From NCBI GenBank assembly GCA_031278315.1, contig JAITKS010000250.1, positions 1-13,962 on the forward strand: DNA of 13,962 nt, written 5' to 3'. Shown in pieces: positions 1 through 7,870 of the stretch. Each line of letters starts with the position of its first letter. The first letter of the stretch is position 1. This DNA comes from Planctomycetaceae bacterium (GTDB lineage: Bacteria > Planctomycetota > Planctomycetia > Pirellulales > Thermoguttaceae). A program made the translations under genes and the position numbers. The notes under the pieces were generated by a model that saw only the letters and a program-made list of their open reading frames with translations, did no database searches and was not told the origin of the DNA.

Positions 1-53
1 TGTTTTTTATACTTTTCATACTTTAAATTTCGGTATTCGTTTTAAACTAAACT

Positions 54-252
54 CGCCCTGAAAGGGGGCAATCCGCATTAGCGTATGGCAACGCCCTACG
101 GAAAAAATATAACACACCAAAGCCCTGTAAGGACGACAGCAAAAAAATTATTTATGATCTTTGGCTTGCGCCCTTTCAGGGCTTAATTTCAAAGGTGAAA
201 CCATTACGTAGGGCGATTGCCCTACGCTAATGCTGATTGCCCTTTCAGGGCG
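54..252. repeat. Composite inverted repeat of GC hairpins (REP/MITE-like)
   Basis: Two arms, 54-100 and 207-252, are near-complementary over about 46 bases, so the element is a long imperfect palindrome with a central part of about 106 bases. It is modular. GCCCT-TTC-AGGGC mini-hairpins lie at 170-182 and 239-251, with a related GCCCTGAAAGGG at 55-66. A CGTAGGGC-GATT-GCCCTACG hairpin lies at 207-226, with a one-mismatch partner at 82-100. A nested pair (AAGCCCTG at 119-126 against the block at 171-184) sits inside. The GC-rich modules contrast with the AT-rich flanks. No ORF is present. It resembles extragenic palindromic elements of the kind mobilised by REP-associated (IS200-like) transposases, but that link is inference. 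The remaining bases up to 520 (253-520) are AT-rich and show nothing recognisable. Confidence 0.75.
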
Positions 253-520
253 AATTCATAGACAATTTTTTGACTCAAAACAAGTTGCATTTATTAAAAA
301 ATATTTCAACGTTTATTGACAATATTTTCGATTACAAAAAATAAAAAAACGAATTTTAAAGTGTAATTGGTATATTAAAAAAAATTAGTATGATTGGTTA
401 TATTTATTTCACAATAAAAATTATATCAGTCAAGACGTTGAAAGGATTGGGTTTATTCTTAAATGAGAATGTCAATTTTAGTTTCTCGATATTTTTTCCA
501 ATAATCGAATGATTTCATTA

Positions 521-1594
521 TTAAACAGTCTTTTTGGGTGAACATATAAATAGTATTTCTCGGCTTCCTGCAACACTTCCTTTTCCGCCTCTGCCGTTTT
601 GGTAAATTTTCATTTCGATACGAACTTTCCGATATTTTGTAATTAGTTTTTCAAAAACATCAATTGCCGGATAACTACGATCATTGTAACTGATAATCCA
701 ATACGGAATATTTTCTGATGCTTCAAATAATTTTTCAAATGATTCCGCAACATCTTTTTTCTTATCAAAGCCGCTGAACCGTTGCGGTTCATAACGTTTA
801 ATTTTATTGATAAATTGTTTGTCTTTCCAATATTCCGTGAATGTTTCAAGCAAGTGATAAAAACTTTGATAATCTGCATGACTATTACAATACGGCGGAT
901 CAAAATAAACCAAATCAATATTTGACAACTCCGGCAACAATTCAAGAATATTTCTATGACAACTGATATTTTGCCGATCATTATGAAATACCGCATTGTT
1001 GTATAACGGTAATAGTTCCATAAAAATATCTTTGATAGGACGTACAAGACTTCGGTTACGGCGAATTCGTTCAGAATTACCCGCATAATTTAATGCTTGT
1101 GTGTGAGCGAAATGTCCCATAGTAATCTTGCGTGTTACACTTCGGCAAATAATGGTAAACGCCAAAGCTTTTTTATAATCGTTTTGAAGTAATGGGATAT
1201 TGGCTCTGAAATTGTCTAGGAAAACAGCCTGATCTTGTTCAAAAAAAATATTGGTAAAAAGATGTTCCATAAGTGTCCAATTGTTTTTGTTAGGTGAATC
1301 TTGAAAAAGGATATGAATATCGTGATGATCGAGTACCTGTGATTCGTTTTCAATTAACGCCTTTCCGATTTGATAATTAAAGTTCAGAAAATCGTTTGTG
1401 ATCGTGCTGAAACCAAGTTGCTTGAATAAAAAACTAACAGATTGTGAACCGGCAAAAGCATCAAGAACCGTTCGAATATCTATCGGAATAAATTGACGTA
1501 TCCAATCCAAATGAGCATATTTCGCTCCTAGATATTGCGGCTCTGGAAACTTGTGAGCAAACGTTCTATATTCTTCAAACAACATCTTGTGCAT
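521..1594 (-). CDS. D12-class DNA adenine N6-methyltransferase
   Basis: This 357-residue protein would transfer a methyl group from S-adenosylmethionine to adenine N6 in a specific DNA site. The D12 (alpha-class) motif order is visible. A motif X-like segment KFPEPQYLGAKY is at residues 15-26. The SAM-binding motif I DAFAGSQSVSFLF is at 45-57. The catalytic motif IV DPPY is at 232-235, within DLVYFDPPYCN. The length and motif spacing are complete. ATG at 1594 is preferred because AGGA sits 8 bases upstream and the ATG overlaps the stop of the preceding frame (TAATG); an internal ATG at 1585 is the alternative. It is the last gene of a minus-strand cluster with a beta-class methyltransferase and an endonuclease remnant, so it was probably one of two modification enzymes for one recognition sequence. 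The specificity cannot be read from sequence. Confidence 0.93.
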   Translation of the reverse strand: MHKMLFEEYRTFAHKFPEPQYLGAKYAHLDWIRQFIPIDIRTVLDAFAGSQSVSFLFKQLGFSTITNDFLNFNYQIGKALIENESQVLDHHDIHILFQDSPNKNNWTLMEHLFTNIFFEQDQAVFLDNFRANIPLLQNDYKKALAFTIICRSVTRKITMGHFAHTQALNYAGNSERIRRNRSLVRPIKDIFMELLPLYNNAVFHNDRQNISCHRNILELLPELSNIDLVYFDPPYCNSHADYQSFYHLLETFTEYWKDKQFINKIKRYEPQRFSGFDKKKDVAESFEKLFEASENIPYWIISYNDRSYPAIDVFEKLITKYRKVRIEMKIYQNGRGGKGSVAGSREILFICSPKKTV

Positions 1595-1764
1595 TACTTT
1601 TTTCCTAATTTACCCGTCATTGTTTTTTCCTTATTTTTTTTTGTTTTACATTTCAAAGCATCGACAACCGTGATAACTTCTTTGATTTCGTTCAACAATT
1701 TCGGGTATTTTGTTTGAACGATTTCTTTACCGTCATTAAACGAATATTCACCTGCAATTTTCAT
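1594..1764 (-). pseudogene. BglII-type restriction endonuclease, N-terminal remnant (56 codons)
   Basis: The 56-residue frame starts MKIAGEYSFNDGKEIV and ends KEKTMTGKLGKK. The opening (MKI, EYS, a glycine-containing acidic segment, then a helix LLNEIKEVI) and the CKTK...KEKTMTGK block match, from memory, the start of BglII-family endonucleases (Endonuc_BglII). Those proteins are usually 200 or more residues, and in R.BglII the metal-binding residues lie at about 84-95. This frame ends before that point, so no nuclease activity is expected. ATG at 1764 is chosen over an in-frame ATG at 1785 because it overlaps the upstream methyltransferase stop as ATGA and has GGAG 8 bases ahead. The frame stops exactly at the next gene's ATG (TAATG), as if an internal deletion had removed the body of the gene. 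A genuine small protein is the alternative. Confidence 0.65.
1603..1606 (-). promoter_or_regulatory. Shine-Dalgarno site of the D12 methyltransferase
   Basis: Minus-strand AGGA lies 8 bases upstream of ATG at 1594, inside the last codons of the endonuclease remnant. It fixes the methyltransferase start. Together with the TAATG stop-start overlap, it indicates translational coupling. The large plus-strand genes in the window have no such site. Confidence 0.7.
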
Positions 1765-2735
1765 TGTATTTTCTCCATTAACCATATATCTGGTATTTTT
1801 GAAACTTTTTCGCGTTCTGTCGGCTGGCGGACGGGTTTGCCGAGTGGTCGATATGGTAATTCACCTGAAAAGAGTAGATTCATTCGTTTTTTAGCTTCTT
1901 CGATATATTTTTTTTCGCGTTCGCATCCCATTGCTCGGCGATCATGTCGGACTGCCGCAAGCATTGCCGAACCAACGCCGCTAAATGGGTCAAGTATCCA
2001 ATCGTTTTTATCTGTCAACGCTAACACACAACGTTCTACTAATTCGATTGGAAATTGACACGGATGTAACGTTTTTTCAGGATGATTCGCTTTAACGTTT
2101 GGAATGTTCCAAAGTCCGGTTTCCCATTCGTGCAACATTAATTTCCAAACATCGCTTGGATTTTTTCCCAATGGATTTCCAGAAGGTTGACCATATTTTG
2201 GTCCCGGTTTGAAATGAGTTTTTCCCGGATATTTTGAAGGAACACGCACCGAATCAAGATTAAAAACGTAATCATCAGATTTTGTAAACCAAAGCAAAGT
2301 TTCATAACGACCCGAAAATCGAACAGAACAATGTAAGCCGTGTTCAAATGTCCAAATAATTCTGTTGCGTAATTTCAAGCCAAGTTTTTTGAACAACGGA
2401 TAAAAATAAACATCAAGCGGAAAAACTTCACTTTTTTCAACATAATTTCCAACTTGCCAGCAAAGCGAACCATTGATTGAAAGAACACGGACAATTTGTT
2501 GTAACACCGGTTCGATTTCCGACAGATAATTATCAAGGTTCGTTTGAGTTTCGTATTCTTTTCCGATATTATATGGCGGTGACGTAATAATTAGTTTTGC
2601 AAAACTGTCTGGGCAAGTTTTCAAAATATCAAGTGTTGTTCCGCAAGCGAATACAATTTCAGCATCGGCGGAAAATGACTCCGCAATGATTTTACGATCT
2701 TCCTGAAATAAAGCAGGTTGATGAATCGCTCGCAT
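1761..2735 (-). CDS. Beta-class DNA methyltransferase (N4-cytosine/N6-adenine)
   Basis: This 324-residue SAM-dependent DNA methyltransferase belongs to the N6_N4_Mtase family. The permuted beta-class order is clear: catalytic motif IV TSPPYN at residues 51-56, then the target-recognition region at about 100-210, then motif X-like HPEKTLHPCQFP at 218-229, then SAM-binding motif I DPFSGVGSAMLAA at 249-261. SPPY motifs occur in both m4C and m6A enzymes, so the modified base is left open. It is the first gene of the minus-strand cluster and its TGA overlaps the next ATG as ATGA. No Shine-Dalgarno is seen before ATG at 2735, which follows an AT-rich leader. Two different methyltransferases beside a BglII-type endonuclease frame fit a restriction-modification origin. 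The product appears intact and may now act as a stand-alone modifier. Confidence 0.93.
   Translation of the reverse strand: MRAIHQPALFQEDRKIIAESFSADAEIVFACGTTLDILKTCPDSFAKLIITSPPYNIGKEYETQTNLDNYLSEIEPVLQQIVRVLSINGSLCWQVGNYVEKSEVFPLDVYFYPLFKKLGLKLRNRIIWTFEHGLHCSVRFSGRYETLLWFTKSDDYVFNLDSVRVPSKYPGKTHFKPGPKYGQPSGNPLGKNPSDVWKLMLHEWETGLWNIPNVKANHPEKTLHPCQFPIELVERCVLALTDKNDWILDPFSGVGSAMLAAVRHDRRAMGCEREKKYIEEAKKRMNLLFSGELPYRPLGKPVRQPTEREKVSKIPDIWLMEKIQ
1773..1776 (-). promoter_or_regulatory. Shine-Dalgarno site of the endonuclease remnant
   Basis: Minus-strand GGAG lies 8 bases upstream of ATG at 1764, within the last codons of the beta-class methyltransferase. It supports the ATG at 1764 as the original endonuclease start and shows that the translation signals outlived the gene body. 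Confidence 0.6.
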
Positions 2736-2872
2736 TTTTATTACAATAATTTGTTAAATTGTTTGTTTATTTTTTTGATATTACAAAATATATGAAATAA
2801 CAAAAAACGATTTTTTATTTCAACTATTTTGATCGAATAATTACAAAAATAATTATGAGAGTTTCTCTGATT

Positions 2873-2902
2873 GTTTAAATTTGTTTAAGTGCGTTTAAAT
2901 TT
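2873..2902. repeat. Decamer direct repeat (3 units)
   Basis: GTTTAAATTT at 2873-2882 and 2893-2902 are identical and flank the related GTTTAAGTGC at 2883-2892, giving a 10-base periodicity. It lies 140-170 bases upstream of the beta methyltransferase start. One helical turn of spacing could suit a DNA-binding protein, but it may be chance in AT-rich DNA. Confidence 0.45.
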
Positions 2903-2940
2903 GAATTTTGTCCCTCAAACCGAATTTTCAAGAGTGAGGA

Positions 2941-3175
2941 GTATATCAGTGGAATATTTTATTACAATATTTGTAACCGTTCACGGAATTTTTTATTTTT
3001 GTGAACATTCAGATTTTAATTTTTAAATTGTTGGTGTTTTTTCTTTTGAATTTTTATAGTTCGATTATTTTTTTTGAGATACGAAATACACAAAAATATA
3101 AAATTGTCGAAAAAAATATGAAAGAAAAATTTTCGTATATTTCGTTATTTCGTGCGTTTCGTGATCTTAAAAAAA
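2941..3175. repeat. Dispersed non-coding repeat, copy A
   Basis: This stretch contains GTATATCAGTGGAAT (2941-2955), TGTAACCGTTCACG (2972-2985), a GTTCAC/GTGAAC inverted pair (2979-2984 and 3001-3006), a run related to 7971-8036 (3065-3105) and TTTCGT-rich DNA (3137-3170). Each word recurs in the gaps at 7949-8163 or 13021-13250. The TGTAACCGTTCACG words are identical here and at 13021. After them, copy A carries about 28 extra bases before the shared TTTTAATTTTT stretch resumes. Confidence 0.5.
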
Positions 3176-3407
3176 CAATATGACACTGAAATATTACGCT
3201 TTTTAGAATTTCCTTGAATATATTTCATAAGGCATAATTGACTAATAATTGAGATTTGCGAAAATGTTGAATCTTTGATTTCAGCCTAGCTTTGAATACT
3301 TTATCAATCGACTTTGTATTTTGTCATGTACAAACTATAAATTATCACGTTGCGGCAGGCTATAATCTTATTGTGTTTTTCACGGCAATACAATTTTTAA
3401 CTGTGCG

Positions 3408-3459
3408 TCACTTTACAATATCACTTTACAATATCACATTACAATATCACATTACAAAT
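3408..3459. repeat. 13-base tandem repeat, 4 units
   Basis: Units are TCACTTTACAATA at 3408-3420 and 3421-3433 (identical), TCACATTACAATA at 3434-3446 and TCACATTACAAAT at 3447-3459, followed by a decaying ACATTACAAAA. The array ends about 85 bases upstream of the cytochrome assembly gene start, where a promoter or leader would lie. It could be a protein-binding array or simply slippage-generated repeat. Confidence 0.8.
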
Positions 3460-3543
3460 ACATTACAAAATTTAATAAACATACTAATCGCATTCGACTT
3501 TCAATTGCGAATAGTTTATAAATCCTAATTCAACTTTTCACAC

Positions 3544-6500
3544 ATGAAAAAATATTTTATATCCGTTTTATACTGTTTAATTACATTTGTCACACTATCA
3601 ATCTTTTGTTCTGATACTATTCTTGCTGAAAAAAATAAATTTTACTGGGACACAATTCCCGTCTTTGACGGCGGTCGAACTATGCCGTTGTCTTCATTTG
3701 CCCGTCAAATTGTATTCGAGATTTGCGGTACAACTCATCCTTTCTTTAATCAGGATAATACAGCTCTCGCCGAACTTGATCGTATTATTGAAAATGAACG
3801 TTTATTAGAATCCAACTCCGTAACGCTAGATAATTCACCCGATAATATTCCTAATCCGCCGATTCCTTCCGACATTAAATCAATCGACACCGGACTCGGT
3901 ATCGCTTCCGAAGTATTGCGTCATGCTAAACACAATATTACAACAAACCGTATCGAAAGAATACCTTACATGACCTCCGAACAAGCACGAAATATCACCG
4001 ACAGAATTCGTACACTTATTCCGCCGCAAGGCCGTTATTTTGAACCGTCTGAATTATTGCTCTCATGGATGCTTGAACCTGAAATCTGGGAATTTATTCC
4101 TCTTATTTATGTTCCCGAATCCGACTACAGACAACTACAAGGTTTTCCGCTCGTCAATAATACCGGTGCAACTTTAATGCGGGTTTCTATATTTCAACTT
4201 AAAAATTCCGATAACTTCAAACTACGGCATTTCGAATTGTCTAAAAAACAACAAAATCCGACTAACCCTGAATTGTCAGACACCGATAAAATCACAGAAC
4301 GTATTCTCTCCGCACTATTTAATTACGAAAATTTAACTTTTGATCCAAAACGGCACACACCGGCAAAAATGATCGATATACTACAAACAGCTATACCAAA
4401 ATCGTTCAATACCGCTCAACAAGTTTGGAACGAATTACATAACATCGGAATAAAAAACGAAAACTTAACACCAACAAACGAACCGCAAAATCAAACACAC
4501 ACAACCTCAAAACGATGGAACGAAATTTATGTCGAACTAAATCAATTAGCAGAAAATTTCATCACAAATAGTGAATCCGAACAACAAAAAATTCCAAATA
4601 TAAACACTGTCGAATTAAGATATGAAAAAATTCTAAATTTAATCAAACTCAATATCGACGAAAGTAACGCTTTCATGCAAAAAATCTATAAAACTCCAAT
4701 TGCGAAACCAAACACGTCTAATAATAACTCGACTAATTCGACAACGTCAACACAAAACGCAATCGCCGAAAATACTGCCGAAAATACTGCTATTGATCCT
4801 GATTTTATCTTACCGCAATTGTTCTCGCCGCAAAATCTTGCCGACAATGAAGCTCAAATTCGACAATGGATTCTGACTTATAATTATGCTCTCAAATCAT
4901 TGTACCGCGAAGTCGAAGCGGCATATATCGCCTTTTACGATAACGGACGGACACTCAGAGTGATGCCGATTATCTCGGCACAAACGTTAAACGACGCCGA
5001 CACAGAATTTACCGTAAATCCATGGGCTTCAATGAGACTAATTCTTAACGGAGGCGAAAACGCAATAAGACGTTTTATCGACCCAAATTTCATGCGGACA
5101 AAATCTCATATCACAACAACTCCAACAACACAGAATGTAACAACGAATGTAACAACGACTCAAAATACTACAGACATTTCAAACGAATCGCATACTCAAG
5201 ATACAATATCAATGATCGATCAATTATCTATAACACACCGATTGTCAAATGATGAAACAAAAAATAATAATCTCACAAACAAAAATGATAACTCTAAAAA
5301 TTCAACTGATCCAAATTCAACTGATCCCAATACAGCAAACAAAGATAATATCAACACGAATAATCGTAACAATAATGTTCAAGATAATAATGATACAAAA
5401 TCTAATTCAAATGATAATTCGCCGGAAGAAAATATAGACATATTTGAAAACGCTGACACAAATATATATGCCCGTCCCGATTTTACATCCGACGATATTG
5501 CAACAGCTTCTTTCGTTGAACCGGTGTTAAAATTACGTATAAATTTTCTTGAAATACTTTACACAACTTTCATTTCGCCGACACGGATAGATGCGCAATC
5601 TCAAATGCGTCAAGCATGTTTGACGGTACAGCAACTTATTCGTGAGTGTGCGTTGCGGGCGGAAGTGCAGCGTCATAAGCTTGCGGATTCGGATGAGCAG
5701 TTGTCGAAAGAGATATTGAATAAAACGCATTATCCGCTTTACGGCGAAATCGGGATGGAACATTTTTATTTTTCTATTTCGCCGTTTTTTTGGATGATGA
5801 TTCTTGCAATCGGTTCGATAATTTTCGGAATAGTTGCGATTATTGCTGCATTTTTGTGGCGTGAAATAACAGCAACTATTAACACGCCGGTCGTGAAAAA
5901 AATCAGCGAGGAAGAAGCTGCTATTGAAACGGGCAAAGTATCTGTTTCGGAGATGTCTGGAATCAAGTCGGGAATCAAGTCGGGGGTGAAACCGAGTATG
6001 AAATCGGGGGTGAAACCGAGTATAAAATCGGAGATTAAGTTGCCCGAAATAAAATCAGACAAGACTACAGACGAAACAATAGATTTGAATTATGTCATGG
6101 AATCAATTGTCGCACCTGAATTTTATTCTAGCGGGAAATTAGATTATTCCGACGACAGCTTGATAAGTGAAATGCAATCACAATCACAATCACAATTATC
6201 GCAGTTACGAATGCAAACGGAAAAGATGGCTGTCGGCGGTACTTCGGCATGGCAGGAAGTGAAGGCGGATTACACGAATTCGATAGAAGAGGTTATGCTT
6301 TGGTTAGGCGTAGGATTTCTTTTAGTATCGATTATTGTTGCGCTAATTGGCGGAGTGATGCGGGCGTTGATTTCGGGATGGGCACCGGTTACGAATATGT
6401 ATGAGACAGTAATTTTAATGGCGGTATCGGCGGCGGTAATTGGTATTTGGTACACGCTTTATCCGTTGGTGCAGCCGGCGTGTGCGTTAGCGTGGCGTTA

Positions 6501-7845
6501 TACTGAATTTCCAACGTTATCTCAATTTAGTAAATTTTTTAGAACCAATCGAAACGAAAATGCGGACATCACAAATGTTACTGCAAGTGAAGCTGTGATA
6601 CGTGAAGCGGTGCAGCATTTAGGCGGCAATTATGTCGGGGGTAATATAAAAAGTGATGTTGGTGATTTGTTATCGGACGGAGCTAGTTGGGTTATGTCGA
6701 AAGTTGAGAGTGAGAAAAGTTTGGCGGTGTTACGTCAAGTTTTGTTAGCTGTGCCGAGAATTATTTTGATGTTGATTACGTTTTTTATTTTAATGCGGAT
6801 TTCGTATAGTGATGCTTCGGGTGCAACGGGGTGGGTTGAAAATTTTTCGCAATCGATTGTGATGTTAGACGTGATTGATTTAGTTGTTGTTTTGGTGAGT
6901 ATTGGTGCTATAGTGTGGTTTGTGCCGCGGATAATTTTATCGATGTTGATATTTTTACCGTTATTATTATTTAAGTCGGGTTCGGTAGCGATGTCGGTTG
7001 GGGTATTTTCAAATTCTGATATGCCGGCGGTTTCTAATATTTTGCAAGGTAATTCGATGTCGTCTGTATTTTCGGGAGAGAGTGTATCGGTGTCTGGTGT
7101 GATGTTAGACAACAGCGGTTCGATATGGTTTAAGGCGGTACGAAATAAGATTCTTGATCGGAAGTTATTTTTGATAGCTGCTGCGGTGATTGTTTTTCTT
7201 GCTGGATTTTTTGCGTATGGTAACACGGCGCAGTTGAATCCGAATTTTAAGCCTTTAACGGCGGTATTACGTAGTAATTTTTGGTTGACTGTTCATGTGA
7301 TTGCGATAATTGTGAGTTATGCGGCGGCATTTATTGCGTGGAGTATGTCGGTGATTGCGTTGGGGGCGGTGATTTTCGGACGTTATGAGATCGAGTTTGT
7401 GAGAGGCCGCAAGGAGTTAAAATTTCCGTTGATGTTTGATATGTTTGTGCCGACGGTTATGAGGTTGATTAAATTTTCTTTATTGCTTTTAGCGGTTGGT
7501 ACTATTTTGGGTGCGAGGTGGGCGGATTATTCGTGGGGTCGATTTTGGGGATGGGATCCTAAGGAGGTGTGGGCATTAATTACTATTTTATTTTTTGCTA
7601 TAGTTTTGCATGCGAGGGTTGCGAGGTATTATAGTAAGATTGGTATTATTGTGGGGGCGTTATTTTCGTCGATAGCGGTGATTATGACGTGGTATGGAAT
7701 AAATTTTGTTTTCAAGGGCAGTGTACATTCATACGGGGCTGGTGCTGCCAATGCTGCTACTTTATTCTTAATAGTTTTTATTACAACGAATCTACTATGG
7801 GGAGTTGCAGCAATAGTAAGATACAAGTCGGAGCTCAACAGATAG
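3544..7845 (+). CDS. ccsA: Large CcsA/ResC-type cytochrome c assembly protein
   Basis: This 1433-residue protein probably acts in System II cytochrome c maturation, carrying haem across the membrane and presenting it to apocytochromes. It opens with a signal peptide (about 1-28, ending TILA), then an extracytoplasmic domain starting WDTIPVFDGGRTMPLSSFARQ, a form seen in CcsA fusions of Bacteroidota and Planctomycetota. Asn/Thr-rich linkers lie at about 388-418 and 524-633. A membrane helix is at 747-771 and a Lys-rich cytoplasmic linker follows to about 915. The CcsA core then follows, with NMYE at 951-954, external His at 1251, the haem-binding WWD motif (W1331-W1343, WGRFWGWDPKEVW), His at 1356 and His at 1395 in GSVHSYG. 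About eight further helices are visible. It is several times longer than a plain CcsA. No Shine-Dalgarno is seen. It appears to be a single-gene unit, since the next gene is 600 bases away. Confidence 0.88.
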   Translation: MKKYFISVLYCLITFVTLSIFCSDTILAEKNKFYWDTIPVFDGGRTMPLSSFARQIVFEICGTTHPFFNQDNTALAELDRIIENERLLESNSVTLDNSPDNIPNPPIPSDIKSIDTGLGIASEVLRHAKHNITTNRIERIPYMTSEQARNITDRIRTLIPPQGRYFEPSELLLSWMLEPEIWEFIPLIYVPESDYRQLQGFPLVNNTGATLMRVSIFQLKNSDNFKLRHFELSKKQQNPTNPELSDTDKITERILSALFNYENLTFDPKRHTPAKMIDILQTAIPKSFNTAQQVWNELHNIGIKNENLTPTNEPQNQTHTTSKRWNEIYVELNQLAENFITNSESEQQKIPNINTVELRYEKILNLIKLNIDESNAFMQKIYKTPIAKPNTSNNNSTNSTTSTQNAIAENTAENTAIDPDFILPQLFSPQNLADNEAQIRQWILTYNYALKSLYREVEAAYIAFYDNGRTLRVMPIISAQTLNDADTEFTVNPWASMRLILNGGENAIRRFIDPNFMRTKSHITTTPTTQNVTTNVTTTQNTTDISNESHTQDTISMIDQLSITHRLSNDETKNNNLTNKNDNSKNSTDPNSTDPNTANKDNINTNNRNNNVQDNNDTKSNSNDNSPEENIDIFENADTNIYARPDFTSDDIATASFVEPVLKLRINFLEILYTTFISPTRIDAQSQMRQACLTVQQLIRECALRAEVQRHKLADSDEQLSKEILNKTHYPLYGEIGMEHFYFSISPFFWMMILAIGSIIFGIVAIIAAFLWREITATINTPVVKKISEEEAAIETGKVSVSEMSGIKSGIKSGVKPSMKSGVKPSIKSEIKLPEIKSDKTTDETIDLNYVMESIVAPEFYSSGKLDYSDDSLISEMQSQSQSQLSQLRMQTEKMAVGGTSAWQEVKADYTNSIEEVMLWLGVGFLLVSIIVALIGGVMRALISGWAPVTNMYETVILMAVSAAVIGIWYTLYPLVQPACALAWRYTEFPTLSQFSKFFRTNRNENADITNVTASEAVIREAVQHLGGNYVGGNIKSDVGDLLSDGASWVMSKVESEKSLAVLRQVLLAVPRIILMLITFFILMRISYSDASGATGWVENFSQSIVMLDVIDLVVVLVSIGAIVWFVPRIILSMLIFLPLLLFKSGSVAMSVGVFSNSDMPAVSNILQGNSMSSVFSGESVSVSGVMLDNSGSIWFKAVRNKILDRKLFLIAAAVIVFLAGFFAYGNTAQLNPNFKPLTAVLRSNFWLTVHVIAIIVSYAAAFIAWSMSVIALGAVIFGRYEIEFVRGRKELKFPLMFDMFVPTVMRLIKFSLLLLAVGTILGARWADYSWGRFWGWDPKEVWALITILFFAIVLHARVARYYSKIGIIVGALFSSIAVIMTWYGINFVFKGSVHSYGAGAANAATLFLIVFITTNLLWGVAAIVRYKSELNR
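5110..5430 (+). repeat. Intragenic low-complexity region (Asn/Thr-rich)
   Basis: It encodes residues of about 524-629 of the cytochrome assembly protein, dominated by Asn, Thr, Ser and Asp. Short direct repeats are present, such as AATGTAACAACG twice in tandem near 5133-5156 and AATTCAACTGATCC twice near 5299-5326. The pattern suggests replication slippage in a disordered extracytoplasmic linker. Repeat units that are multiples of three keep the frame. Confidence 0.75.
5959..6030 (+). repeat. Intragenic tandem repeats (12 and 24 bases)
   Basis: GGAATCAAGTCG occurs twice (5959-5970, 5971-5982). Then a 24-base unit occurs twice with one difference (5983-6006, 6007-6030). Together they encode (G-I-K-S)2 and (G-V-K-P-S-M/I-K-S)2 in the cytoplasmic Lys-rich linker of the cytochrome assembly protein. 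The near-identity of the units points to recent duplication. Confidence 0.9.
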
Positions 7846-7870
7846 TAAACTATTCGCGCATAAAAATAAA

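Larger units (their letters stand above)
2736..3543. other. Divergent non-coding region, repeat-rich
   Basis: About 800 bases separate the minus-strand methyltransferase operon from the plus-strand cytochrome assembly gene, so promoters for both must lie here. I could not settle on convincing -35/-10 pairs in such AT-rich DNA. It holds a decamer repeat (2873-2902), copies of dispersed motifs (2941-3175) and a 13-base tandem array (3408-3459). The frames at 3001-3183 and 3292-3528 need GTG and TTG starts and are made of repeat sequence, so they are not called as genes. Confidence 0.6.

Noticed and set aside
54..252. Repeats at the left end as a CRISPR array
   Set aside because: The repeats are inverted and hairpin-like, not regularly spaced direct repeats with unique spacers, and no cas gene is present.
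1594..1785. Start of the endonuclease remnant at the ATG at 1785 (63 residues)
   Set aside because: The ATG at 1764 has a GGAG site 8 bases ahead, forms an ATGA overlap with the upstream gene and begins the family-like MKIAGEYS.
3001..3183. 60-residue hydrophobic frame with a GTG start
   Set aside because: It lies in T-rich dispersed repeat sequence, has no ribosome site and its composition reflects the repeat.
3292..3528. 78-residue frame with a TTG start ahead of the cytochrome assembly gene
   Set aside because: It runs through the 13-base tandem array, has a poor start and shows no protein-like features.
5766..7226. Several minus-strand frames opposite the cytochrome assembly gene
   Set aside because: They are shadows of the G/T-rich coding strand, and the plus-strand frame carries the intact CcsA motifs.
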